Assembly: GCA_034766995.1 (NCBI GenBank)
Contig: CM068323.1
Coordinates: 26,412,714-26,476,713, forward strand
Origin: Acanthacorydalis orientalis
Taxonomy: Eukaryota > Arthropoda > Insecta > Megaloptera > Corydalidae
Length of the DNA stretch: 64,000 nt
Reading direction: 5' to 3'
In this document: piece after piece, positions 11,326 to 23,900 of the stretch
How the letters are laid out: each line of letters opens with the position of its first letter
Position numbering within the stretch: the first letter of the stretch is position 1
Notes under the pieces: model-generated
Seen by the model: the letters and a program-made list of their open reading frames with translations, nothing else
The model's database searches: none
Told to the model about the DNA's origin: nothing
Program-made: the position numbers and the translations under genes

Positions 11326-12751
11326 GTGTATGTATACATGTATAGTTTTCATGTCTCAGTCACACTTTCTTCCTTTATAAAATCCACTCTTGTATGTAAA
11401 GTGTATAAATGCGAGTGTGGTCGTCACATAAAATCATAATAGATTAGTGTTTTATTGACCATTAAACCGTGTCAATCGTTTTATTGACTAACTTATGAAA
11501 TAATCGAATCGAGATGTTGGAAGTGTGAGAAAGACACGGCGAGCTTGTGAAAGAATGTAAATAAGCCTGTTTATTTTCAGTTAAAATACAGGTCTGTCTC
11601 TGTATATATATATACGTGTGTTGTGTGTGTAGTTTATTTTTTTCAAAAAGAACACATATGCATTCTTGCACTTCCACGTATAATAATATGTTTACTGAAC
11701 GTTATCTGTTTCCTGGAAAAAAAATGTTTAAAATCCGTATTAAATGAATAAGGGTAAAGTATTACTTTTACCCTCGACCGTGTAATTTATGTACGGTTCC
11801 GGTGCTCTCGCGTCTGCGTGTGTGTGAGTGCGTGCGTGTGTGTTTGTGTGTGTGTGTGTGCACACGTAATATCGACTTCGTCGTTTGTGTGTTGGTAGCG
11901 TGCGGCGGAGGTATCGCTCTCTGGTCTTGTGTAAATGCGGTTTAATTAAAGCTGTGCTCATGTACCCATGCAAGGTCGGACGAATGCGCGGCCCGTTTCT
12001 CCCGGACCGCCTGTACGTTCCGTCTGCATATTTAAACGCGCTGTTGTCTTCAACACAGGCCATACATTCCAGAATGCCGTGCGCTCTGAGACGCCACACT
12101 TCGATTCAGATCCCGATTTCGAACTATGGAAAGTTCGTCGATGAAAAAGCACACGGTTCCATGTAATCCAGTCGAATATAATTCAACGAGGGTTTAGTCT
12201 CGTTCACTGCACATGCAAATTTAATGTTTGTATTAATGTTTGTATTGTTGTTTACGAGAGAATAAAAAAGATCAAACATATTTAATTAAAGTATCGAGTT
12301 TGTAATCGATCGGCTGGTAATTCGAGAACAACTGGATCCCGTGTTGTGTGTGACAGGCAGAAAGAAAACACACAAAACGACAAATGTTTCTGAAATCGAA
12401 ACAGAATCATATTTATATTTATCAGTATAGTATAGTTTTTTCTTCTCCAAACGCGGATATTAGATACACACACACACAAGCTGTTCGGTGCCTTTTTCTG
12501 ACCGATACATGTTGAAAAGGCAAAAAAGCCGATTGACCTTTCAGGTCAGCCTTGCAAATTAAATTCCAGCTAATGTAGTCAGTTTTCTACGCATCTCGGA
12601 ACCAATAACATAATTACTTTTGATTGTTCTGTTTGTTTGTTTGCTTGCTCGCTTGTAATCGGCATGAGAATGTGTGTCATGTGAACGAAGGAAGGTAAAC
12701 GATTTTCAATAACGTGTGACGAAAATGTATTTATATATCCACACTTGTGTG

Positions 12752-12786
<35 letters not shown>

Positions 12787-13901
12787 ATAAGTGCATGCAT
12801 GCATTTTCAAACGGAATAAGGTCAAAGTCAATGTGAATCTAACATGTTATTATACATGTCTTGTACGTATGCACTTTATGTTACACCGCGTGTACGTAAT
12901 TCGTTCGTGAACAGTGCAGAAATTAAATTCGATGGAGAGGAAAAAAAAACTAGTTTCAATCTTATTAAAATCAGACGAATCGCTCTCGTGTCTTTTTCTC
13001 TTTTTCCTGTACATATACAACACTCACTCCACGATCGATTCCCAAGGACCGCCACTGAACTTTACATGCCCGTTCCTGAATTATGAACGATGACTATGTG
13101 GAAAGAAATGAGGTTAATTGGCGCCGTCGATCGGCCTCGATTGTAATTTGCATCGAACGTTTTAATTTAAGACATAGGATCGACAGTTCCGTAATAAACA
13201 CTCTGCTATAAATTAAAGAATAATTGTTAATACCGCGACGAGAGAACGTAATGTTGTTTTGAATAAAGCGAATAGGATTCTTCTTTTTATCATTGTGTGT
13301 TATACAATTGGACTGTCTTTCGACATAGTCTCCGGTCAAGTCCTCTGACGCTTAAATAGTGTCCAGGTTCCTCTAGAAAATAAATATTTCAGTCGAATAC
13401 ATAGCCATGTAGGTCATAGTTTACAGAAGAGTATTCCTGACTGATCAACAGATTGATTTAGATCGAGCGAGCCTTCGATTTTTCACTAAATGTGTGCATG
13501 TCGCATCCGTTCCGCCGGTTATAAATCAACGAATACATTTCTAATACATTTCTTATAAGATACCCATCGATTTTTTCCACACACTAATTAGCATACTATT
13601 TTTGTTTATACATTCTTACCGATTATCATAGATACATCTCGGATTTTCGGAATAATATTTGTAGGTCGTCGGAGTCACGACATGTACCTGAAGACAGCCG
13701 ACAAAAAATATACACTATTGTTTTATATACAACAAACACACACATATGCATATATATGTATATATATATATATATATATACATATATATTAATTATGTAA
13801 AATTATCGTTGGATTCCGACGCGTTACGGTCACGGTCTAAGAATTTATTTACATGATCTTTTTGAAATTTTCAAATGCAGTTGGATCGACAGGCGGATAT
13901 T

Positions 13902-13921
<20 letters not shown>

Positions 13922-13961
<40 letters not shown>
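13922..13961. repeat. (CA)n-(TA)n compound microsatellite
   Basis: A CA run (about 13902-13921) runs straight into a TA run, followed by degenerate TATA/TGTA steps to about 14006. Confidence 0.9.
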
Positions 13962-13968
<7 letters not shown>

Positions 13969-14515
13969 GATATATATATTTATATGTATATCTATATGTA
14001 TATAGATTTTGTTCGGATTCGGTTCTAATTATCATTACCTGCTCAAAGGTTATGTGTCTGTGTGCATACATATTTCTAGACGGTTTGTCGATTACTGAAA
14101 TATTTGAATTCTGAAGGTTAACCCAATTTCGATCTCGCGTGTGTCCTCGTTCACTTGATTGATTTGTTCTTCAGGATATTTGGATTTATTAACAGGACTA
14201 TGACGAGAAAGAGTTGGTTATTTATCTATCAGTTTTTTTATTTTTTTTTAAAAAAAAAAAGAAAATAACAAGTTATGTGACGTTAGTTCAAGGGTTCTAT
14301 GAATTATGTCGTGCTGAAAAGATAGTAATCTCAGTTTAAATTAGATTTGACCTCATCGATTACACCTAACATATGAAGCACACTCTTTCGATTAATACTG
14401 ATATGTCCATACGAATTTTGTATTCATAGAAATATGTACCGATTCTTTAAGAGCAATAATTTTCTGTTTGTGGAAAGAATATGTCATCACAGCAGAAGCT
14501 CAATTCTATTTCGTT

Positions 14516-14640
14516 TTCGTAAATGAATTTTTTTTATATCTTGTCGCTCTGAGTACTATGGTGATGTCATCGAAGCGATAATCAATGATGCATTATTTGA
14601 ATATGTCTGAAAAAATGATGGGATGAAGAAAGAATTCATC
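14516..14640 (-). repeat. Copy of a dispersed repeat (TGAATTC core family)
   Basis: Read on the minus strand it runs GATGAATTCTTTCTTC, then about 60 bases, then CATCATTGATTATCGCTTCG. The same order of blocks occurs on the plus strand near 20660-20790, 43195-43270 and 57210-57335. No coding potential or termini were identified. Confidence 0.45.
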
Positions 14641-15404
14641 TGTTTAAGGTTCATCGGTCAGTGGTTCTTTTTGGCACGTGTTCGAAATTGAAAAATATGA
14701 TTTATCTTTGTGTCGATCGATTTAAATGTGAGAAAACTTAAATAATTATATGTTTAATGATTCACCTGATACATCTGAATACAGTTATGGATTAGAAGAG
14801 CTAATAATATGAAAACGGTAAAGCATTGATCAGGATTTAATCGATAATGATATCGACATCGGTGATAAAACAATTTATGAAATTATAAAAATCCTATTAA
14901 TACATACGACCGTATTCGAAATGATCAACATTTCTCAATCGATTTTTAAATATCGACCGAATAACTCTGAAAAGAAAACAACAACAGCAACACTTATTTA
15001 TTCAATCGGACCGACACTAGTAATCCTATTAGAGACTTTCAGACAAGTACAACACACTCGGCCCACATTGCACACAGTCTGTGTGTGTTATAAATACACG
15101 GCCGTGTGTATTTGTGTTCGCCGCGCTCGATTCACAAATCGTCTCCACATTACGGAAATTAAAATCCCCCTCTCGCGCAATACCTTGATTACCCTCTAAA
15201 GTACACACAGACACATGCACACACACACACGTACGTAACAAAGACGAGTGTCGTTCTGAAAAGACTCGAGAGTGAAGAAGCCGGTGAAAGAACCCTCGTC
15301 GTGACTCTTGTATCTGTTAAAGAGCATTAACCGTATCGAAACACTTAGTCGAGCAAGTGTCGGACAATACGGTATTAACATATTTACATTATTACACACT
15401 CTAC

Positions 15405-15414
<10 letters not shown>
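14641..15414. other. Non-coding stretch, nothing recognised
   Basis: AT-rich with short CA/GT runs near 15060-15120 and 15206-15231. No supported gene. Confidence 0.5.

Positions 15415-15463
<49 letters not shown>
15415..15463. repeat. (TA)n microsatellite
   Basis: TA array of about 49 bp. Confidence 0.95.
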
Positions 15464-15466
<3 letters not shown>

Positions 15467-15728
15467 TGTTCTTTCTCACAAACTGTTATTAATTGAAAGA
15501 TGAATACTTTTCAGTGGCGTTAAGAAAACAATTAATAAATAAAATGTAAAGAAATAAAATATGAATACAGAATATTTGTCGTGTAAATAGAGAGTAGATG
15601 TCTTGTTTTCTGTATTTATATTTTTTTCTCTATTCATTTTATTCTTTATTCATTGAACATAACAAATATTCTTAAATCGAATCAGAGAGAGAAACAAAAT
15701 TGTATTCTAAATTAATTCGGGCCGCTTT

Positions 15729-16001
15729 TTAGTGAGTGGTCAGTGGAGATTCAGTATATCCACCTATTGGTCCCGATATTCTGTTAATAGCTCTTGTTGA
15801 AAATATAAATACTTCATATCTGTCTGTCATTTCGACCGTGACACGCAAGAAAACAAACGTATCAATTCTATTAACGGTAAGACGATGTGTAGCCATTGTT
15901 GCATCTGTAACATCGATTGCAATATCAATTCCTGGATAGACTTGCTTTCCTGTTAGACCTCGCGCATTTGTATCATCTGTCTGTTCACTACAAGTCGATA
16001 A
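15729..16001 (-). CDS. Stop-free 90-codon segment after a strong acceptor
   Basis: On the minus strand a good 3' splice site (TACTAATTC-like branch region, then TTCTTTCAG) precedes 273 nt of open frame. The frame starts LSTCSEQTDDTNARGLTG, continues with PGIDIAIDVTDATMATHRL and DTFVFLRVTVEMTDRYE, and ends at TAA (15729-15731). Composition is varied and not repeat-derived. I recognise no family. The plus strand is also open over about 200 nt here, so strand is not certain. It abuts the decayed RTE copy at 16010-16660 and could be a terminal exon, an unknown element or chance. Confidence 0.33.
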   Translation of the reverse strand, partial: LSTCSEQTDDTNARGLTGKQVYPGIDIAIDVTDATMATHRLTVNRIDTFVFLRVTVEMTDRYEVFIFSTRAINRISGPIGGYTESPLTTH

Positions 16002-16009
16002 CTGAAAGA

Positions 16010-16635
16010 ATTAGTGTACCGAAACGATTTAAATAGACTCTTCTTATTACGTCTGTAACTCCGGTTTGTTTTCATATCCATTATATTCTTCTTGTTATTC
16101 CCAGCAGACATCTGTTTATACTTCTCTGCGCTGTTTTAAGTCGTCGCATTATTTTGAAATTAAGAAACTGTGTTTCATTTTCAAATATTAGCTACAGGTG
16201 TAAAACACTGCTCGATTTGTTATTTTTAGACAGAGTATCATATTTAATTTAAATATTAAATCGTTTCATCTAAATGAACTCCGTTCAATTTTTATTTCCC
16301 TGCTAATAGTGTCAATGAATGAATAAGCCATCTTTGTTAATAAGTATGTTGAGCCAAGCCGTCATACTTTGTGATTTTTTGATTCATGTTTTTTTTTAAT
16401 TTCTATTTCAACTGAAATTGTGATTCGTCTCAAGTTTAGAGTTGTCTAATTCTTCATTTTTCTCTTTCAGTTGTTCTGGAGTATCTGATAAAATAACTAC
16501 ATCGTCAGCGAAACAGAGGTGAGTCAACTTTTCTTCTTGTATTTTTATTCATTCATCTTCCCGATTAAGCGATTTGAACACTGCTTCTAAAGCAGTCGTG
16601 AATAATTTTGGAGAAAATGCATATTCGTGTCTAAG

Positions 16636-16660
<25 letters not shown>
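16010..16660 (-). pseudogene. RTE-type reverse transcriptase, broken
   Basis: Minus-strand pieces in order match RTE-clade RT. They are FSPKLFTTALEAVFKSL (expected GDxISPKLFTAALE-like block), then LTHLCFADDVVILSD, which contains the FADD catalytic motif, then a KLETN stretch where KLN-like residues are expected. Further on come KTAQRSINRCLLGITRR and QTGVTDVIRRV, part of the RTE C-terminal tail. In-frame stops separate these blocks. The element starts at a (TA)n array (16639-16693), so everything before the ISPKLF block is missing. It makes no functional protein. Confidence 0.75.

Positions 16661-16693
<33 letters not shown>
16639..16693. repeat. (TA)n microsatellite at RTE truncation point
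   Basis: A TA array of about 55 bp forms the 5' border of the minus-strand RTE fragment. Confidence 0.95.
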
Positions 16694-16695
<2 letters not shown>

Positions 16696-16927
16696 ATGGA
16701 CAGATATATGTAAATAGGTATCTCGAACGTTAAAGTCATCTGAAAGAGAGTGTTCTCGCACGAGCAACAGCAGCATCGTGTCCTGTGTGACGCGGCCAGT
16801 GTCCGCAGCTCGTGCGGAGATGACAAATGGCCGTGGGTGCCTGCTGGTCCCGGGGCGGGCAGGGGTCAAGGAGACCACTCTCGTACGCCACTGAAACCAT
16901 ATAAACACTCGCACACTCGTACACTGA

Positions 16928-17011
<84 letters not shown>

Positions 17012-17860
17012 AATACCGTATGGCTGCTGGTACTTTGTTAATGCCACCGCACTAAATTGATTATTATAACCTACGCATTCGTATATATATATATACACTG
17101 ATTTATGTATGTGTGTATATAAAGGTGCGCACGACCACTCACATATTTGTGTGTAAATATTCAACACGTACAAAGATATGTCTCATGTGTGTGTGTGTGT
17201 GTGTGTGTGTTATGGACGAATTGATAGTACGAGGTTACAGGTGATTGTTCTTAATGGAATCTTAAAGAGGGAATAATTGCCGAACTGAAAACCGGACATG
17301 TTTATGTGTACACAGCGCAATCCGAGCATCGGTTACAGCGACAGCAAGTCGTTGTGTGTGTGTGTGTATCGGGCGGATTGATTTATAGTTTGCGGTCGAA
17401 TGTGATAATTACAGGTTCACTTTAAAGAGCGTGTTGTCGATGAAAAGACGTCGACGTCAGGTCTTCATCAGAGTGTTCTTTATGTGTATGATTTGTGTAT
17501 GCGAGTACAATGCTTGTACAGGCCAGTACGCGTTTTTTTCTGCTCGCACGGAGTACGAGTGCGATCTTCCATCTATGTAAAATACTCGACGGATTTGTTT
17601 GTATTTTTCAATAATAATTTAGATTGTATCGGATTGTTTCATATTTATATGTTTTACTTTTTTGTAATCGAATGAAAATATCGTATAGGGTTATAAAACA
17701 GCACAGTTTATACTTCAATTCAAAAAAGAAATTAATATTAAATACAAAATTACATATTTTTATATAAAAAAAAATGTACGGACAAATTCAGTACTATAAA
17801 ATGAGACTTCAAGAGTTAATTGAGAAGTAGCTATGTATACTTTTTGCATGAAATATGTAC

Positions 17861-17862
<2 letters not shown>
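16694..17862. other. Non-coding, TA/GT-rich stretch
   Basis: It contains the 77-bp TA array at 16933-17009, GT runs near 17188-17209 and 17353-17366, and no supported gene. Confidence 0.5.
16933..17009. repeat. (TA)n microsatellite, about 77 bp
   Basis: One of the longest uninterrupted TA arrays in the window. Confidence 0.95.

Positions 17863-17927
<65 letters not shown>
17863..17927. repeat. (TA)n microsatellite, RTE 3' side
   Basis: TA array directly after the 3' end of the minus-strand RTE fragment. Confidence 0.95.
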
Positions 17928-17929
<2 letters not shown>

Positions 17930-18192
17930 TCATTAACCTCTTTCTATCCACTGCTGGATGAAGGCCCCTCTCAAAACTTTCCAGTTCAAACGATTCAATT
18001 GAATTCTTTTTTATAAATTTTCTTATCTTCTCATTTTATCTATTTATTGATCTATTTCTAGCTAATTGAAATTTCTTAATTCTCAGTCAATCATTTCTCT
18101 TTTTCATTGATTGTGTTCTTTTGCTGCAATATGTCTATCTCATTTCCATTTCAGCCTCTTCACTCTTCTTATTATGTCTGTATCTTTGATTA

Positions 18193-18195
<3 letters not shown>
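17928..18195 (-). mobile_element. RTE-type LINE 3' fragment between TA arrays
   Basis: Near-identical inverted copy of 4141-4407. Read on the minus strand it gives DTDIIRRVKRLKWK, HIAAKEHN and the terminal FIQQWIERG-like end. It keeps the first Trp (TGG) but shares TGA at the later Trp sites with the copy at 4141. Flanked by (TA)n on both sides and non-autonomous. Confidence 0.75.

Positions 18196-18268
<73 letters not shown>
18196..18268. repeat. (TA)n-(TG)n compound microsatellite
   Basis: TA run to 18242, then a TG run to about 18268. It borders the RTE fragment. Confidence 0.95.
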
Positions 18269-18272
<4 letters not shown>

Positions 18273-18506
18273 CTATTTGATTGCATCTGATTCTGCAATT
18301 ATGAGAGTAGATAAATATAAATCGTGTCACATAATTTTACCTTGTATGTGTATGTGTCTGTGTGTGTGTGAATGTAAAATATGTGACGATTGCGTTATGA
18401 ATGCGGCATGACAACAATCTTTTTCTGTACATGAAAAAAAAATGCAATATCAATTTCACAAGACATTTCGTTCCGTATGTCCTTTACACTCGTACGTTTC
18501 GCTTAG

Positions 18507-18556
18507 TCATTGCAACCTGTTGAGAGAGATCTCGTGTAGACAAATTGTTGGTACAG
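18507..18556 (+). CDS. Possible internal exon, unidentified
   Basis: A pyrimidine-rich acceptor (CGTACGTTTCGCTTAG) precedes 50 nt that end at a GTACAG/GTAATC donor. One frame is open (HCNLLREISCRQIVGT). No domain. The evidence is splice-site appearance plus an open frame only. Confidence 0.2.
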
Positions 18557-19491
18557 GTAATCTATCTATCTGTCTGTATAAACACGTACACACATTACGT
18601 TTATATTTATGTACGTGTGTGACACCGTACTTCAAACACTTGTCATTGTACGATGGATGGATGGATGGATACGACGTCCGTCGTCCTATAGCCCGGTCCA
18701 CATGGCCACTCGATATCCTTAACAAGAAGATTAATTTACAGTTTCATTCTGTTCTTCACGTGGATGCTGTCTGTAATCATTGTGAGAATTCAGATCGTTA
18801 ACTCGCTGTGTAACGATGATTATCGGTTTTGTGTAAACGGAGATGGTTTCGAATTATCGGCCATCTTAGAAAATATTAATTAAACGAACAGTTTCAGAAT
18901 TTCTACAATTTACAAATGAATCGATACGATTACACGCTCGTGCATTCTTCAACATGTGATTGTAAATCAAGATCAGTTAAACGTTGTCTACTCAAAGCAA
19001 AATGCACAAAGATGACGGTCGGATAAAAAACTTAATTATTAATTTTCCCATCGTGTTTTGCACGGATACGATGTGGAATTGAAATAAATTGTAATTCAGT
19101 GTCTGAGCACACGAAGAAAAGACTTTTTCTAAAAAAGTATCGATACTAGTTAAGAGAGCTGGACGGCTTGTTGGAAACTATATTGAAAAATAATACAATT
19201 GCATGCCATCTTCTTGTAATACACGATGACAAGAAGAATAATTAAGTGTTTTCTCTGACTCTCATCCTTGTACATAAATCTATATGACCACTTTTTCAAC
19301 TACAATCTAATTAACTGCAATATCAAACCAGACAAGAAATATTCGGTGTTGAAAAACAACACTAATGAATAAATAATGACTTGATAGGACATAATGCATT
19401 CATTCTTTCAAATTTTCAGTTTTCTTTCACAATTAACAATGTAAAATGTTTATAAATTGCATATTTAATTCATAGGAAATTGAAATATAAT

Positions 19492-19531
<40 letters not shown>

Positions 19532-19927
19532 GGTGTATGTATGCATGTGTTTGAAAGACCATAGCAAAAATCTAAGTAATCATCAAAAACTTCTTACGTC
19601 AAACACAAGAATACAGAAAGAATGTGCAGGTAGAAAAAAAGAACAGTTATCTCCGCATGTACTAAAGATGAGTGATGTTTGTATGTACTTACGGTCCCCA
19701 GGACAAAATATTAATGTGGTTGTAAGCGATGGTGTTATACAGGCGTGTACACACACACACACACACAGGGGGTTGAGAAATACGTCAAGGCTGTCTATGC
19801 TTCTGCACCACAGCCTGTCAATACCTTTTACGAAACAGTAGTGGTGCTCTCGCAGTTGTTGTTGTTGTCGATGCTGCTGCGATACAAAAGATGCAGGTTG
19901 GGTTTGACATACACACACACATACATA

Positions 19928-19966
<39 letters not shown>

Positions 19967-20570
19967 GTACACAGATGCTCGTACAACATTTCGGCTAGAG
20001 TGTTCTGACAATGGTCGCATTCCTCGGTCAAACCATTATTCCCACAAAAACATTGCTTTATGAATGCGCGCAGATACGCAGAGAGATCCGTCGTCGTCGT
20101 CGCCGTCGCACGTAGACACGATTCAAAAGTTTCTAGAAAACGGACAAACGCGATGGCGTGTATTTCGATTGTTTCGTATCTGAATTTTTATCCGGACGGC
20201 CGCGTATTGACAGAGATAGAAACACGACACGTCCGTTCCAGAGCGTACGATCGTCTCTATGCGCGATTCGATTCCTAGTCGGTCGTTTCAGGTCTTTTGC
20301 AGAAAGAAAGACTGTACCATAAGAATTGCAACATGTGTGTGTGCGCGTGTGTGTGTGCGATACTTAAAAGTCGGATTTCCTAAAAGATTTTCCCGATTGC
20401 TTGAGAGAAATATGGGTGCGAGTCGGTGTCAACGTACCTGGAATCGAATCGGTGAGAAATGCTGAATAATTTAAAGTTTTAAAACGAGTTTTACCAACAG
20501 CAATATTCGTTGATTTTATAACGATTTTAATTGTCCTCCATAATTGTTAAAATGATAAACAATCAATTAT
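18557..20570. other. Non-coding stretch
   Basis: It holds a GATG tetranucleotide run at about 18651-18669, a TA-TG tract at about 19492-19530, a CA run at about 19750-19767 and a TA array at 19930-19963. No supported gene. Confidence 0.5.
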
Positions 20571-20599
20571 TGAAAACAGTTTTTTTGATAAGGATGAAC

Positions 20600-20900
20600 G
20601 AATCTTCATGAAAACATTACAAGTCTCAAAATAGTCCTGACACTGACTAAATTCACGTTCCCGAATGAATTCTTTCTCCACTTCACAAACGATACCAATT
20701 TTTTTCAATCGAACATAACCAATATATTATTATTGATAATTTTTGATTTTCGTTTATACGGCAAAGCTATCATTCTCACAGCTTTTCTATTAGATATTTC
20801 CTTCGTAGTGAATCGATTGAATTTTCAATACAGTTCTGACACTGGTTCAGTTGACTTTCACACATGAATTCTTATTTCACCTCCCAAGCTACTGAAGAAT
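20600..20900 (+). repeat. Two tandem divergent copies of TGAATTC-core repeat
   Basis: Around 20630-20700 the order is CTGACACTG, then a short gap, then AATGAATTCTTTCTCCACTTC. Around 20833-20890 it recurs as CTGACACTGGTTCAGTTGAC, then CATGAATTCTTATTTCACCTC. The downstream block ATTATTGATAATTTTTGATT (about 20735) matches the other copies of this family. No termini recognised. Confidence 0.5.
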
Positions 20901-23900
20901 AGTCTGTTCAATAAATCCATATCGAATATGTTTGATTATTATTATTATTATTTATATATAAATATATATATATATATATATTGATTGCGATGTCATTATT
21001 TTCAGAGCATCGTGATACGGAAAAAACATTTTCTAGTTTGTGGAGTTAAGAACGAATGTTAAAGAAAATGTTTTCATCCCTTTTACACACACATACATAC
21101 ATACAATCATAAAACTGTTCTTCATCGTTTCCTGTGCCGTAATGCACGTCGGAAAATCTAATCCGTGGAGACACAGCGCCGGAATCGCTCGGATAGATCG
21201 ATATCTGTCGAAGGAGTTGTTAACATTTTGACATTTATTAAGCCCCGCAAGTTATTTAAATAGTGTGTGGCCTCGTATTCCGCGTGCCCTGAAATCAATA
21301 ATCGCGTTGCTAACAACACAAAGACAAATCTCGCCGATATCGACTTTGTATATAATAAGAAATATTGTTAAAACAGTAATAGCGGCTACAGCGAGCCAAC
21401 CGACGACGACGATAATAATAGGCAGTGATGGCGAAAGCAATAAACGCGCCTTACGTTTCGTTTACGGTTTGAATGAAGAGTACGAGCCGTATAAATCACT
21501 CTACGTACCGCTCGCGGGTTCGTACTTGTTGATACTGTCAATAGCTCTGTTGTGTGGCGTACGCACACACACACACGTACGCATTCAACATTTCAATAAT
21601 TGTATAATCGTTGAATAGTTATGTATATATATATATATATATAATTTGTGCGTGCCTATACGTTTATATGGCGAACGATGAGCAACGTGCGCCATATAAA
21701 TATTATCTGTCATCTGCAATAAGTTACATGCTACCTACCTGTCTGCCCACATTTAGATGGATGGACACACACACATACCTGCAGGATGTATGCGTGCCGA
21801 ACGGTATTCGATGGAGGAACAGTCTTACGTCGCGAATGGTGTACCACTTGTCCTGTTTTCAACTTGTCATTCGATTAACTCGGATCTGATACATCTAATT
21901 CACTTTATTTCTTCTAAATAATACCTCATGCTCACTGCTTACCTGCTGCCAGAATCATATCGAATAATACTAGCCAATAATGTATCCGTATTCAATACAA
22001 TCGAGTTTCATTGAAAATGAATATGTGTTTCTTGATGAAAACTCGATGGAAAATCAAAAAAAATTAATAGACAGTCGATAGTTAAACAGGAATATAATAA
22101 ACTGAAATTAAAAGTATTTTTTAAAGAATGTATTGATTGTTGAACGGACAATGTTGATTTCGGGCAGAAAAATAATTCCAATCGACTGAAAATTTGTTTC
22201 ATTTTATGACTGACATTATTTGAAATGGAACTAGAGACGAAATCGACAGTTCGGCCCGCGATATATTTAACAAATCCGTCGAAATATATTTTTTAATTGA
22301 GGACGCTGCACCGTGGTTTACTTTCGGTTAAAAAATAATTGTTTTTCACTGATTCTCCACTCGACTATGATTTTTCATTGCAGTGGAAAATGGAGCGATT
22401 AGTAAATAGTAACGCGATGCCAGTCTATACCCACACGTATCCACACACACACACACACACACACATGTTTTCTATAACTGTGTTGGATGGATAAAGGTTT
22501 CTAAAATATTCTGTCAAATCATGAAAATGTGCCATAAGTAATTGAAAGTTCTATTAAATATCATTAATATATTTTCGATCTTGTTTGTGGCGTTAGAGAT
22601 GATGCAATCGTTCAACCTAATCAATCAGAAATGATTACTAGTGATTTATTAAACGTTTCCGATCAGAATCACATGAGCAGATATCCGTCTTGTTCCATTC
22701 TTCATAATACTTTTATTATTTACATTCAGACATGCGTGCGTGTCTTCACCTGCTCCTCTCATAAGATATATTCAGTCGGAAAACTGTTTCACTCCACTGT
22801 GGCCGATAGTTTGGCACCGTCATCGTCCTCATCGCACGAATCGACTACGAACGAGAAGAAAAATGTAGCGGGGCAACGATTCGCGGATCGTCACCGCGCG
22901 AACGTCGTATATCATTCTTGTATGTTTTTAATGTCTGCGCCGCAGACATTTTCATTCATTAATGTCGCTTTTCGTACACACGCCGTGCCGCCGTCTTCTT
23001 GTGTGGCGCACGGTCAGTTTTTCACTAATCGCACTCCTTTGCAACTCATTAAACACATTCGGGATTTAATTTGGTCGCTTGAAAAAATACTGTGTCGCAT
23101 AAACCGTGAAACACTCGATCGAAATTTCAGAATCGAATAGTTTTCAATCGATTGAACTGTGCGCTCCTCTTTCAAATATATAAAAATTAATGCCGGTATC
23201 GATATTTGTCCTTTTCATAAATGAACTGTCTTCGTTACAAACGAAAGATCGTCCGATGAAATAATACGAACCGTACTGTGTGTCCTCGTTGATTGTTCCA
23301 CAATTATTCAACTTGCTCGTCGTTTACTCCAGAGCGAAAGTGTGTCTCCTTCAGCACATAATTCCGATTCGATCGAATCAGATGAGTTGCACAGTCGTTT
23401 AAAATAGAAAGAATGAATAATACAGGTCCGACTATCCTGTATTGACCCACCGGCGATCGAGTTGATTAAGTGACGACACTGTGAAACACACCCTCGCCGA
23501 TTACCGGATCATAAAAAGCGAATAATCGTCGGTTAATTAACGGAACGGGCGTGCGAGACGCGCGATTAATTTCGCGTCTCTGTCGAAACGGACGACACAC
23601 GCACGCCGGCATCGGGGGAGGGACGACACGTGTCGGGTGTCGAAAGTGTGTTACGACTGTGCACACGGATCGGCTGTACACCTGGTCGCGGAGGAGCAGC
23701 GGTCTGTTCGAGGGCCGTCGCCGTCGTCGCACCTGTCCGCTCTGCGCCGTGCACTCGCCGGCCACAGTTCATAACCGTGTGCGCGTACCCGTGCGAAAAT
23801 GTGTCGGACGATACGAGCGCCGATCTTCGTACAGTCGACGTCAGCAAGCTGTCGGGACGTAGATCTGCAAGTAAATGTTTTGTAGTGAACGCACGCGATG

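Larger units (their letters stand above)
9126..14515. other. Long non-coding stretch
   Basis: No domain-bearing frame. It holds TA arrays at 11264-11321, about 13745-13789 and 13922-13961, plus GT/CA runs at about 11815-11862 and 12764-12787. Minus frames at 10166-10363 and 11740-12099 look less repetitive than their surroundings but have no recognised homology or convincing splice sites. Confidence 0.5.

Noticed and set aside
16736..17173. Long Tyr-Ile-rich frames over TA arrays
   Set aside because: These are translations of (TA)n repeats, as at many other places in the window.
21252..21618. Overlapping frames, one with a hydrophobic membrane-like stretch
   Set aside because: Both strands are open over the same bases, and neither has clear splice sites or a domain.
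22631..23140. 169-codon plus frame
   Set aside because: No domain, mixed Ser/Thr/His-rich content, no clear exon boundaries and no support from the other frames.
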